Source: Streptomyces daqingensis (GTDB lineage: Bacteria > Actinomycetota > Actinomycetes > Streptomycetales > Streptomycetaceae). Taken from it: a DNA stretch of 64,000 nt. Location of the stretch: contig NZ_BMMP01000019.1 in the NCBI RefSeq assembly GCF_014645895.1, positions 1 through 64,000 on the forward strand, given 5' to 3'. The stretch's first letter is position 1, and the number at the start of each line of letters is the position of its first letter. The notes beneath the pieces are model-generated. The model was given only the letters and a program-made list of their open reading frames with translations, had not been told where the DNA came from and made no database searches. A program made the translations under genes and the position numbers. Below, piece by piece: positions 42,658-50,812 of the stretch.

Positions 42658-44109
42658 ATGGCTTACGACGATCTCCGCTCGCTGCTGCGGGCGCTGGAGC
42701 GGGACCGGGACCTCAAGCGCATCAAGGCCGAGGTGGATCCGTACCTCGAAGTGGGGGAGATCGTCGACCGGGTGCAGAAGGCTGGGGGCCCGGCGCTGCT
42801 CTTCGAGAACGTCAAGGGTTCGCCGCTGCCGCTCGCGATGAACGTCTTCGGGACGGACCGCCGCCTGCTGAAGGCGCTCGGGCTGCGCTCCTACGACGAG
42901 ATCAGCGAGAAGATCGGCGGACTGCTGAAGCCCGAACTCCCCCAGGGGTTCGTGGGGATGCGCGAGGCGTTCGGGAAGCTCGGCGCCATGGCGCACGTAC
43001 CGCCGAAGAAGGTCAAGGACGGTCCCGTGCACGACGTGGTCGTGCAGGGCGACGACGTGGACCTGGACCAGCTGCCCGCCCTGTTCACGTGGCCGGAGGA
43101 CGGCGGCTCCTTCTTCAACCTCGGCCTGACGCACACGAAGCACCCGGAGACGGGCGTACGCAACCTCGGCCTCTACCGGCTCCAGCGGCACGACCGCCGC
43201 ACCATCGGCATGCACTGGCAGATCCACAAGGACAGCCGCAACCACTACCAGGTCGCTGCCCGGCGCGGTGAGAAGCTGCCCGTCGCCATCGCCTTCGGCT
43301 GCCCGCCCGCCGTGACGTACGCCGCGACGGCGCCGCTGCCGGGCGACATCGACGAGTACCTGTTCGCGGGGTTCACCCAGGGCAAGCGCGTCGAGATGGT
43401 CGACTGCAAGACCGTGCCGCTGCAGGTGCCGGCGAACGCGGAAGTGGTCCTGGAAGGCTGGCTGGAGCCGGGGGAGATGCGCCCGGAGGGTCCGTTCGGA
43501 GACCACACCGGTTTCTACACGCCGCAGGAGGACTTCCCCGCGCTGACGATCGACTGTGTGACGATGCGGAAGCGCCCCGTCTTCCAGTCGATCGTCGTGG
43601 GACGGCCGCCGACGGAGGACGGGCCGCTCGGCCGGGCCACGGAGCGGTTCTTCCTGCCGCTCTTCAAGATCATCGTTCCGGACGTCGTGGACTACCACCT
43701 CCCCGAGGCGGGCGGGTTCCACAACTGCATGATCGTCTCGATCGACAAGAAGTACCCCAAGCACGCACAGAAGGTCATGCACGCGATCTGGGGCGCGCAC
43801 ATGCTCTCCCTGGAGAAGCTGATCATCGTCGTGGACGCCGGGTGTGACGTACGCGACCTCCACGAAGTCGCGTGGCGGGCGCTCGGGAACGTCGACTACT
43901 CGCGTGACCTGACCGTCGTCGAAGGACCGGTCGACCACCTCGACCACGCCTCCTACCAGCAGTTCTGGGGCGGCAAGGCGGGCATCGACGCCACCGCGAA
44001 GCTGCCCGAGGAGGGCTACACCCGCGACGGCGGCTGGCCGCAGATGATCGAGTCCGACCCGCGGATCGCCGAACGCGTCACCGCGCGCTGGAAGGAGTAC
44101 GGCCTGTGA
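42658..44109 (+). CDS. mqnL: menaquinone biosynthesis decarboxylase MqnL (UbiD family)
   Basis: The 483-residue UbiD-type decarboxylase uses prenylated FMN. Family marks are NLGLYRLQRHDRRTIGMHWQ (in parts), GCPPAVTYAATAPLP, and the catalytic Glu region of EGPFGDHTGFYTPQEDFPAL. In the futalosine route it removes the carboxylate of the naphthoate ring. Its cofactor would be supplied by the UbiX-type enzyme encoded at 47305-47976. ATG 42658 follows GGAGCGC. The stop overlaps mqnP by GTGA, which supports the pathway assignment over ubiquinone or phenolic decarboxylases. Confidence 0.92.
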   Translation: MAYDDLRSLLRALERDRDLKRIKAEVDPYLEVGEIVDRVQKAGGPALLFENVKGSPLPLAMNVFGTDRRLLKALGLRSYDEISEKIGGLLKPELPQGFVGMREAFGKLGAMAHVPPKKVKDGPVHDVVVQGDDVDLDQLPALFTWPEDGGSFFNLGLTHTKHPETGVRNLGLYRLQRHDRRTIGMHWQIHKDSRNHYQVAARRGEKLPVAIAFGCPPAVTYAATAPLPGDIDEYLFAGFTQGKRVEMVDCKTVPLQVPANAEVVLEGWLEPGEMRPEGPFGDHTGFYTPQEDFPALTIDCVTMRKRPVFQSIVVGRPPTEDGPLGRATERFFLPLFKIIVPDVVDYHLPEAGGFHNCMIVSIDKKYPKHAQKVMHAIWGAHMLSLEKLIIVVDAGCDVRDLHEVAWRALGNVDYSRDLTVVEGPVDHLDHASYQQFWGGKAGIDATAKLPEEGYTRDGGWPQMIESDPRIAERVTARWKEYGL

Positions 44110-45062
44110 GCGGCGAAGCAGTCGCGGGCGGCGGCGCAGCGGGACACGGGGAGACCGCCCGGCCCGCGTCCGCGGGGAGCCCGCACCCGCAGGGCGGCGT
44201 ACGGGCGTTCCTGCGCCTGGTGATGATCGAGCACTCCGTCTTCGCGCTGCCCTTCGCCTATATCGCCGCGCTCACCGCGATGTTCGGGGAGAGCGGAGCC
44301 GTTCAGTGGCGCGAGCTGCTGCTCGTCACCGTCGCGATGGTCGGGCTGCGCACCTTCGCCATGGCCGCCAACCGGATCATCGACCGCGAGATCGACGCCC
44401 GGAACCCTCGCACGGCCGGACGCGAACTCGTCACCGGCGCACTGTCGGTCCGCTCGGCGTGGGCGGGCGCCCTCGTCGCGGTCGTCGTCTTCCTCGGGGC
44501 GTGTGCCCTGCTCAACCCGCTCTGCCTCGTGCTGGCTCCGGCGGCCGTGCTCCCGATGGTCGTCTATCCGTACGGGAAGCGCTTCACCGACTTCCCGCAC
44601 GCCATCCTCGGACTCGCGCAGGCCATCGGCCCGGTCGGCGCGTGGATCGCGGTGACCGGCGCCTGGTCCTGGGACGCGGTGGTGCTCGGGCTCGCGGTCG
44701 GCGTGTGGATCGGCGGCTTCGACCTGATCTTCGGCTGCCAGGACGTCGCGGCCGACCGCGCCCACGGGGTGCGCTCCGTGCCCGCCCGCTTCGGGATCGC
44801 GGGGGCGCTGTACGGGGCGCGCGTCAGCCACGTCGTCACGGTGCTGCTGCTGTTCTGGTTCGGCTGGCTCACCGGCGCGGGGGCGTTCTACTGGCTGGGG
44901 CTGGCGATCGTGGCCGGCGCCTTCGTCTATGAGCACTCCATCGTCAAGCCCGGTGACCTGTCCCGCCTCAACCGGGCCTTCTTCAGCGTCAACGGCTTCA
45001 TCGGCATCGCGCTGTTCGTGTGCGCGCTGCTCGACCTCGCCGTCCGCGGGCTGGGCGTCTGA
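44106..45062 (+). CDS. mqnP: menaquinone biosynthesis prenyltransferase MqnP (UbiA family)
   Basis: A 318-residue membrane prenyltransferase with about eight hydrophobic helices. The first Asp-rich motif reads NRIIDREIDARN and the second is DVAADRAHG. It attaches the polyprenyl tail to the naphthoquinone precursor in the futalosine pathway. The first ~35 residues are Gly/Ala-rich. The GTG start at 44106 overlaps the mqnL stop, so decarboxylation and prenylation are co-expressed. The alternative label UbiA/MenA is excluded mainly by this neighbourhood. Confidence 0.92.
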   Translation: MSGEAVAGGGAAGHGETARPASAGSPHPQGGVRAFLRLVMIEHSVFALPFAYIAALTAMFGESGAVQWRELLLVTVAMVGLRTFAMAANRIIDREIDARNPRTAGRELVTGALSVRSAWAGALVAVVVFLGACALLNPLCLVLAPAAVLPMVVYPYGKRFTDFPHAILGLAQAIGPVGAWIAVTGAWSWDAVVLGLAVGVWIGGFDLIFGCQDVAADRAHGVRSVPARFGIAGALYGARVSHVVTVLLLFWFGWLTGAGAFYWLGLAIVAGAFVYEHSIVKPGDLSRLNRAFFSVNGFIGIALFVCALLDLAVRGLGV

Positions 45063-45071
45063 CGGCCGGAC

Positions 45072-45103
45072 GCCCCGCGCCTCCCGTGCCCCGCGCCTCC
45101 CGT
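45072..45103 (+). repeat. perfect 16-bp tandem duplication
   Basis: GCCCCGCGCCTCCCGT occurs twice head to tail (45072-45087, 45088-45103) just after the mqnP stop. It looks like replication slippage in non-coding DNA. No function is apparent. Confidence 0.85.
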
Positions 45104-45163
45104 GCCCGGTGCCGACGGCCCGGCGTCAGTGCCCGGCGTCGTTCAGCGCGGAGGAGACGGCCG

Positions 45164-45796
45164 TCAGTGCCAGGCGGGCTTGGCCCCGCCGGGCGCGCGC
45201 CGGGAGGACGTGAGGAAGGCGGCCACGATCCCGCCGACCAGCCCGAACAGGTGCCCCTGCCAGGAGATGCCGCCGTCGGTGGGCAGCACACCCCAGAGGA
45301 TCGAGCCGTACAGGACGGCGACGACACCGCCCAGCGCCACGTCGGTGATGCGGCGGTCCACGAAACCGCGCACCAGCAGGTAGCCGAAGAGGCCGAAGAT
45401 CAGGCCCGACGCCCCCGCCGTGTTGCTCGCCGGCGGGGCCACCAGCCACACGCCCACCCCGCTGACCACGATGATCGTCAAGGCGACGGCGAGGAACCTC
45501 GCCGTCCCGCGCAGCGCGGCGAGGAAGCCGAGGACGAGCAGCGGCAGCGTGTTCGCCACGAGATGGCCGAAGCCGAAGTGCATGAACGCGGCCGGCACGA
45601 CGTCGACCAGTTCGCCCTGCTGGCGCGGAACGATCCCGAAGGTGTCCAGAGCGTGACCGGACGCGTAGTCGACCGCCTCCAGCACCCACAGCAGCGCGAC
45701 CCAGGCCAGTATGAGCTTGGCCGCCGTCCTGGCGCCCCCGCTCGTGACCTTGCCGCTGCTGGTGCTGTCGGTGCCGGACCCTGATCCGTACGCCAT
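45164..45796 (-). CDS. rhomboid family intramembrane serine protease
   Basis: The 210-residue protein has six hydrophobic segments. The catalytic serine is in TAGASGLIFGLFGY and the catalytic histidine in GISWQGHLFGLVGG. HFGFGHLVANTLPLLVLG is the conserved oxyanion helix. It cleaves membrane proteins inside the bilayer; the substrate is unknown. ATG 45796 gives a short Gly/Ser-rich leader. It lies between menaquinone genes on the opposite strand, 101 nt from the mqnP stop, without an obvious functional link. Confidence 0.92.
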   Translation of the reverse strand: MAYGSGSGTDSTSSGKVTSGGARTAAKLILAWVALLWVLEAVDYASGHALDTFGIVPRQQGELVDVVPAAFMHFGFGHLVANTLPLLVLGFLAALRGTARFLAVALTIIVVSGVGVWLVAPPASNTAGASGLIFGLFGYLLVRGFVDRRITDVALGGVVAVLYGSILWGVLPTDGGISWQGHLFGLVGGIVAAFLTSSRRAPGGAKPAWH

Positions 45797-45887
45797 CGAG
45801 TCTCCCCTTGAGAAGAGTGGGCGGAGCCGATGCCTTTGCAGTGGGAACGTGGCAGACGGCGCGCGTGTTCCGTACTTCAGGATGGCG

Positions 45888-47177
45888 TCAGAAATGCTCC
45901 GTGCCCAGGGCGCCGTACATCAGCGCCGCTACGAGGTCCTGCGGCTCGAGCTCCTTCGTCCCGCCGGGTGCGGTCACGGGCACGGCGTCGCCGCCGCTGA
46001 ACTCCACGCGCATCGGCAGGCTCCTGCCGGTGCCGGTGAACTGGTCGAGGTCGAGCGTGAGCGTCGTCAGCTGGCCGCGGCGGATGTCGAGGTCGGCGGT
46101 GACGTCGCGGTCCGGCACGCGGTCCGGGTCGATCTCCGCTCCCAGCGGCTTCAGCGCCGAGACGAGGTCGTCGGCGGCCTTGTCACCCGGAAGCGTGAGC
46201 CGGACGCGCTCGGCTCCGTCGTGCTCGCCACGGTCGGAGAATTCGGCGTGCTCGCGCAGCAGTTCCTGCACTCCCGTCACGAACTCCCGCTGGGACTGCC
46301 CATCGAGCGCGGAACCGATGGTCACCGCGTCACGGATCTCGCGGGTGCGCCGGGCCTGCTCGCTCTTCCGCTCGGCCTCCGCCCTCTCCGCGTCCTCGCC
46401 CCGCCGGGCCTTCCCCGACTTCTCGCCGTCCCCGCCGTCGTCGTCCCCGGCCTTGCCGTCCGGACTCTCCGCGTCCCCGGACTGCTTCTTCTCGCTCTCC
46501 GTCCGGTTCTTCTCCCGGTCGGCGTCGAGCGACGCGCGGGCCGCGAGCATCTCGGCGGTACGGGCGAAGTCGTCGAACGCCTCCGGATCCACCCGCACCC
46601 ATTCGCCGTCGAGGGCGTCCTTGGCCGCGCCGAGCGTGGACGGCAGATCGTCCGTGAGCCCGACGATCTCCGACGCCGTGCGGCGGGCCTTCGCGGAGCC
46701 GTCCGCCTGGCGCACCAGCGAGCGCAGGCTCACGCGCAGATAGAGCTTGTCCTGCACGGACTTGACGGCGGCGATGTCCTTGCCGCCGAAATTGAGCGCG
46801 GCCGCCACGTTCGCCGCGTCCGACCCCGGCATCTCCTTCAGCGGCACCTCCTCGTCCCCCGAGCCGGCGGCCACGGTCAGCTCCGCGCGTGAAAGGCGGA
46901 GGGCGTCCCGCCGCGGAACCGGCTTGCCCCGCGCCGCCTCGAGGAATCCGCGGGCACGCTCGGGCGAGCCGTCCACGGAGACGGTGACGCTGGCCGCCGA
47001 CTGCTCGCCGAGTTTCACCACCGCGTTGCGGACCTTCATGCCCGTCGTCAGCTGCTCCGCCGCGCTGCACGCGGCGGCCGAGACGGCCAGCAGGGCGGCA
47101 CACGAGGCGGCGGCGGTGAGCCGCAGCCGGGAACGCGGGCGCGGGCGGGAGGACTGCATGCGGAAAGCCAACCGCAT
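45888..47177 (-). CDS. large secreted lipoprotein of unknown function
   Basis: A 429-residue lipoprotein with an Arg-rich N-terminus and a lipobox near residue 37 (SAAAC). Two similar halves (residues ~40-200 and ~290-425) flank a ~60-residue charged, probably coiled or disordered stretch rich in Glu, Lys and Asp (EKKQSGDAESPDGKAGDDD). SVQDKLYLRVSLRSLV and LTTLTLDLDQFTGTG recall LppX/LprG-like lipid-binding lipoproteins in style, but I would not assign that function. ATG 47177 is placed 6 nt after GGAGG; the adjacent GTG 47180 is too close. It is followed by the rhomboid gene on the same strand. Confidence 0.78.
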   Translation of the reverse strand: MRLAFRMQSSRPRPRSRLRLTAAASCAALLAVSAAACSAAEQLTTGMKVRNAVVKLGEQSAASVTVSVDGSPERARGFLEAARGKPVPRRDALRLSRAELTVAAGSGDEEVPLKEMPGSDAANVAAALNFGGKDIAAVKSVQDKLYLRVSLRSLVRQADGSAKARRTASEIVGLTDDLPSTLGAAKDALDGEWVRVDPEAFDDFARTAEMLAARASLDADREKNRTESEKKQSGDAESPDGKAGDDDGGDGEKSGKARRGEDAERAEAERKSEQARRTREIRDAVTIGSALDGQSQREFVTGVQELLREHAEFSDRGEHDGAERVRLTLPGDKAADDLVSALKPLGAEIDPDRVPDRDVTADLDIRRGQLTTLTLDLDQFTGTGRSLPMRVEFSGGDAVPVTAPGGTKELEPQDLVAALMYGALGTEHF

Positions 47178-47304
47178 CACGTGCCTCCGGCGCCAGTCGG
47201 TACCGGGCCACGGTGCTCAGCCCTGGAGCCGGCCGCGGGCCGCACCGTCCGGGCTGCGCCCCCGGGGCCCGCTCCGGTGAGGAACTGGTTCCGCCGAGCC
47301 GGTC

Positions 47305-47976
47305 TCAGGCCCCGCGCCCGGGCCCGGCCAGCTCGCCCTCCCAGCGCCGGTAGAGCTTGTGCGGCACGCCCGCCGCGTCCAGCGCACGACCCGCGACGAA
47401 GTCGACGAGCTGCTGCACGGTGCTGCCGCCCGCGTAGAACGCGGGCGACGCCGGCAGGACGACGGCGCCCGCCTCGTCGAGCGAGACGAGGTGCTTCAGC
47501 GTCTGCCCGTTGAGCGGCGTCTCCCGTACTCCCACCACGAGGGGGCGCCGTTCCTTGAGGGTTACCGAGGCGGCGCGCTGCAGCAGGTCCTTGGAGAGGC
47601 CGAGCGATACGCCGGCGACGCAGGCCGTGCTGGCGGGCACGATCAGCATCCCGCGGACCGGGTACGACCCCGACGAGGGGCCCGCGGCGAGGTCGCCCGC
47701 AGGCCAGTGCCGTACAGCGCCGACGTCCGGATCGAACGCGTCCGGGGTGCCGTCCGCGCCGCGTGAGAGCCAGCGGTGCAGGTCCTCGTCGGCATGGCCG
47801 TCGCGGAAGGCGTGGCCCGTCTCGTCCAGGATCGTCAGCCGTGCCGCTCTGCTGACGATGAGGTCGACGTGCTCGCCGGCGTCCAGCAGCGCCCGGAGGA
47901 CGGCGGCGGCGTACGGCGTTCCCGAGGCGCCGGACACCCCGACGACCCACGGGCGGCGATCGGTCGTTGCGGTCAC
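47305..47976 (-). CDS. mqnM: UbiX family flavin prenyltransferase (MqnM)
   Basis: The 223-residue enzyme attaches a dimethylallyl group to FMN to make prenyl-FMN for UbiD-type decarboxylases. The FMN site VVGVSGASGTPYAAAVL is at the N-terminus, with IVSRAARLT, VPASTACVAGVSLGL and LVVGVRETPLNGQTLKHL following. ASPAFYAGGSTVQQLVDFVAGR is the C-terminal conserved block. GTG 47976 is chosen because conserved sequence starts at about residue 9. Being close to mqnL and mqnE, it almost certainly serves MqnL. It diverges from the Lrp-type regulator gene. Confidence 0.92.
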   Translation of the reverse strand: MTATTDRRPWVVGVSGASGTPYAAAVLRALLDAGEHVDLIVSRAARLTILDETGHAFRDGHADEDLHRWLSRGADGTPDAFDPDVGAVRHWPAGDLAAGPSSGSYPVRGMLIVPASTACVAGVSLGLSKDLLQRAASVTLKERRPLVVGVRETPLNGQTLKHLVSLDEAGAVVLPASPAFYAGGSTVQQLVDFVAGRALDAAGVPHKLYRRWEGELAGPGRGA

Positions 47977-48299
47977 GCCACCGAGCGTACGCGGGGCCGC
48001 CGCGGCCCCGGCCGCCGGGACGGACGGACGGGCACGGGCGGGCACGGTCCCGCGCCGTACGGGCCGCTGCGGCGGCCACGCCCCCGGCGGGAAGGCTCCG
48101 CAGCGGCACAGCGAGGGCCTCCGGAGGCCCTTGAGCAGAGGTGTCTGAGGGCGAGCGAGCCCCATGCCTTAGATTCGTTACCGGAGAATTCGCAGAACCA
48201 CGCTTCCCTGCCGGGAGGACTTCCCCTGCCTCGGGCGGGAGGACGCGCCCCGCGGCGGCGAGGACAGTCCAGGCATTCGGCGACGGAAGGCACCAGGAC
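47977..48299. promoter_or_regulatory. divergent region between mqnM and the Lrp-type gene
   Basis: This 323-bp gap separates two divergent starts. The centre (about 48165-48200, CCTTAGATTCGTTACCGGAGAATTC in part) is less G/C-rich than its surroundings and is the likely promoter and Lrp-binding zone. I could not define -10/-35 boxes or a dyad with confidence. No gene is visible. Confidence 0.45.
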
Positions 48300-48755
48300 A
48301 TGGACGCGGTCGACAGGCAGCTCATTCAGGCCCTGCGTGAGAACGGCAGGGCCTCATACGCCGAGCTGGGCCGGCTCGTCGGCCTCTCCGGCCCCAGCGT
48401 CACCGACCGCATCAACCGTCTGGAAAGCGCGGGCGTGATCACCGGCTACCGCGCCACCGTCGACGCCCGCTCGCTCGGCCTGGGCGTCACCGCCCTCATC
48501 GGCATCCAGCTCAGCGACGCGACGGATCACGAGGACGTGGCGGGCCGCCTGCGGAGCCTCACCGAGGTCGAGGACTGCTGGTTCATCGCGGGCGACGACT
48601 CGTTCATGCTCAAGGTGCGCGCCTCCGACGTCGACGCCCTGGAGACGCTCATCCAGAGGCTGTCGGGCACGAAGGGCGTCTCGAGGACGCGTACGACCGT
48701 CGTCCTGTCCACGAAGTGGGAGAACCGGGTCGGCGAACTGCCCCAGGAGGTGTGA
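48300..48755 (+). CDS. Lrp/AsnC family transcriptional regulator
   Basis: A 151-residue feast/famine regulator. The N-terminal HTH is DRQLIQALRENGRASYAELG with LSGPSVTDRINRLESAG, and the RAM ligand domain follows (ITGYRATVDARSLGLGVTAL, VEDCWFIAGDDSFMLKVRA). Such proteins form octamers and sense amino acids or related metabolites. Its position between the prenyl-FMN synthase gene and mqnE suggests local control of menaquinone genes, which is inference only. ATG 48300 follows GGCACCAGG. The C-terminus TRTTVVLSTKWENR is typical. Confidence 0.92.
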   Translation: MDAVDRQLIQALRENGRASYAELGRLVGLSGPSVTDRINRLESAGVITGYRATVDARSLGLGVTALIGIQLSDATDHEDVAGRLRSLTEVEDCWFIAGDDSFMLKVRASDVDALETLIQRLSGTKGVSRTRTTVVLSTKWENRVGELPQEV

Positions 48756-48840
48756 GCGCGGCAGACCGGCCGATCGGTCCGCGCCCTCGGGGAGTAGGCT
48801 CCAGAAGGCGCTCGAAGCACACATCCGAGGAGGGCGACGC

Positions 48841-50007
48841 ATGGACGCTGGGCTCAAGCGCGAGCTGGAGGAGAAGGTCCGCGCAGGTGAACGGCTTACG
48901 CGTGAGGACGGCCTGGCCCTCTACGACAGCGACGACCTGGCATGGCTCGGCGGTCTCGCCCACGAGGTGCGAACGCGGAAGAACGGCAACGTCGTTCACT
49001 TCAACATCAACCGCCACCTCAACATGACGAACGTGTGCACGGCCTCGTGCGCGTACTGCTCCTTCCAGCGCAAGCCCGGTGAGAAGGACGCGTACACGAT
49101 GCGCATCGAGGAGGCGGTGAAGCTCGCCAAGGCGATGGAGGGCGAGAACCTCACCGAGCTGCACATCGTCAACGGCCTCCACCCGACGCTGCCGTGGCGC
49201 TACTACCCGCGGTCGCTCAGCGCCCTCAAGGAGGCGCTGCCGGACACCGTGTCGCTGAAGGCGTTCACGGCCACCGAGATCCAGCACTTCGAGAAGATCT
49301 CCGGGCTGGACGCGAGCGAGATCCTCGACATCCTCATCGAGTCCGGCCTCGAGTCGCTGACGGGCGGCGGCGCCGAGATCTTCGACTGGGAGGTCCGCCA
49401 GCACATCGTCGACCACGACACCCACTGGGAGGACTGGTCGCGCATCCACCGGCTCGCGCACCAGAAGGGTCTGAAGACCCCGAGCACGATGCTGTACGGC
49501 CACATCGAGGAGCGCAGGCACCGCGTCGACCACGTCCTGCGGCTGCGTGAACTGCAGGACGAGACGGGCGGGTTCCAGGTCTTCATCCCGCTGCGCTACC
49601 AGCACGACTTCGTCGACATGCAGGACGGCAAGGTCCGCAACAGGCTCCAGGCGCGCACCACGATGGCGTCCGGCGCGGAGGCACTGAAGACGTTCGCGGT
49701 CTCGCGGCTGCTGTTCGACAACGTGCCGCACGTGAAGGTCTTCTGGGTGATGCACGGCGTGCAGACCGCCCAGCTCGCACTGCAGCACGGCGCGGACGAC
49801 ATGGACGGCTCCGTCGTCGAGTACAAGATCACGCACGACGCCGACAACTACGGGACGCCCGACAAGCTGACCCGCGAGGACCTGCTGGAGCTCATCCGGG
49901 ACGCCGGCTTCCAGCCCGTCGAGCGCAACACCCGGTACGAGATCCTGCGCGAGTACGACGGGCCGGACCCGGAGCGCCGCGAGTCGCCGCAGCCGATGCG
50001 GATCTGA
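48841..50007 (+). CDS. mqnE: aminofutalosine synthase MqnE
   Basis: The 388-residue radical-SAM enzyme joins 3-[(1-carboxyvinyl)oxy]benzoate to SAM-derived adenosine, forming aminofutalosine. The iron-sulfur motif is CTASCAYC, with C66, C70 and C73, preceded by HFNINRHLNMTNV. ELHIVNGLHPTLPWRYY, SLTGGGAEIFDWEVR and TPSTMLYGHIEERRHRVDH are family blocks that separate MqnE from its relatives MqnC and CofH. ATG 48841 follows GAGGAGGGCGACGC. It confirms that this organism makes menaquinone by the futalosine route. The genes mqnA-D are not in the window. Confidence 0.95.
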   Translation: MDAGLKRELEEKVRAGERLTREDGLALYDSDDLAWLGGLAHEVRTRKNGNVVHFNINRHLNMTNVCTASCAYCSFQRKPGEKDAYTMRIEEAVKLAKAMEGENLTELHIVNGLHPTLPWRYYPRSLSALKEALPDTVSLKAFTATEIQHFEKISGLDASEILDILIESGLESLTGGGAEIFDWEVRQHIVDHDTHWEDWSRIHRLAHQKGLKTPSTMLYGHIEERRHRVDHVLRLRELQDETGGFQVFIPLRYQHDFVDMQDGKVRNRLQARTTMASGAEALKTFAVSRLLFDNVPHVKVFWVMHGVQTAQLALQHGADDMDGSVVEYKITHDADNYGTPDKLTREDLLELIRDAGFQPVERNTRYEILREYDGPDPERRESPQPMRI

Positions 50008-50055
50008 GCCCGAACGGCCGGGTGGCCGGCGCGGGCCCCGGGGTACCCGGGGCCC

Positions 50056-50742
50056 ATGCCAGCCACTGACGGAGCTGCCGGCCGGGACAGAGGGCCGGAG
50101 GACGACTACACCGCCGAGCCCTTCCTGCCGGACGGCGAAGCCGGACTCGCCGCTCTGCGCGAGGCAGCCGCCGGATGCCGCGGCTGCCCGTTGCACGTGG
50201 ACGCGACGCAGACGGTGTTCGGCAGCGGTGACGCCGGTGCACGCGTGATGCTCCTCGGGGAGCAGCCCGGCGATCAGGAGGACAAGCGGGGCGAGCCCTT
50301 CGTGGGCCCTGCGGGCCGGATCCTCGACGAGGCGCTGGAGGAGGCCGGGATCGACCCGGCGCAGTCCTACGTCACCAACGCGGTGAAGCACTTCAAGTTC
50401 GGCTACGCGTCCGGCGGGCGCGGCAAGCGCCGCATCCACAAGGCGCCCGGCCTGCGGGAGATCACGGCGTGCGGCCCCTGGCTCCGCGCCGAACTCGCCC
50501 TCGTACGGCCGGAAGTGATCGTCGTCCTGGGCGCGACGGCGGGAAAGGCGCTGTTCGGTTCCTCGTTCAGAGTCACCAGGGAACGCGGATCGCTGATCGA
50601 GCAGGACGTGCACGGGCGGCACGAGCGGGTGGTCGCGACCATCCATCCGTCCGCCGTGCTGCGCGCCGACGACCGGGAGGCCGTCCGGGCCGGGCTGGTC
50701 TCCGACCTCGAGGTGGCCGCCGGCGCGCTGCGCACGTCCTGA
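50056..50742 (+). CDS. udgX: UdgX family uracil-DNA glycosylase (uracil-DNA cross-linking type)
   Basis: This 228-residue protein belongs to the UDG superfamily near family 4. The GEQPG motif is at 68-72 and EPFVGPAGR follows. GRGKRRIHKAPG at 121-132 contains the KRRIH loop (H128) that defines UdgX, and HPSAVLR is motif B. In Mycobacterium UdgX, the equivalent histidine forms a covalent bond with the DNA sugar after uracil release. Cys ligands visible for an iron-sulfur cluster are C41, C44 and C139; the fourth position of family 4 enzymes reads His (VKHF). ATG 50056 opens a short disordered leader. Confidence 0.9.
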   Translation: MPATDGAAGRDRGPEDDYTAEPFLPDGEAGLAALREAAAGCRGCPLHVDATQTVFGSGDAGARVMLLGEQPGDQEDKRGEPFVGPAGRILDEALEEAGIDPAQSYVTNAVKHFKFGYASGGRGKRRIHKAPGLREITACGPWLRAELALVRPEVIVVLGATAGKALFGSSFRVTRERGSLIEQDVHGRHERVVATIHPSAVLRADDREAVRAGLVSDLEVAAGALRTS

Positions 50743-50761
50743 AGCGAAGCCTTTTTCAAGG

Positions 50762-50791
50762 GCCCCTGATCAGGGACTTCTGATCAGGGGC
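50762..50791. terminator. bidirectional terminator between udgX and the flavoprotein gene
   Basis: A perfect 12-bp inverted repeat pairs GCCCCTGATCAG (50762-50773) with CTGATCAGGGGC (50780-50791), with a 6-nt loop. It lies between two convergent stop codons. On the minus strand the T-rich segment CTTGAAAAAGG follows; there is no clean U tract on the plus side. Confidence 0.85.
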
Positions 50792-50812
50792 TCCCGAAAG
50801 CGACTGGACGGA

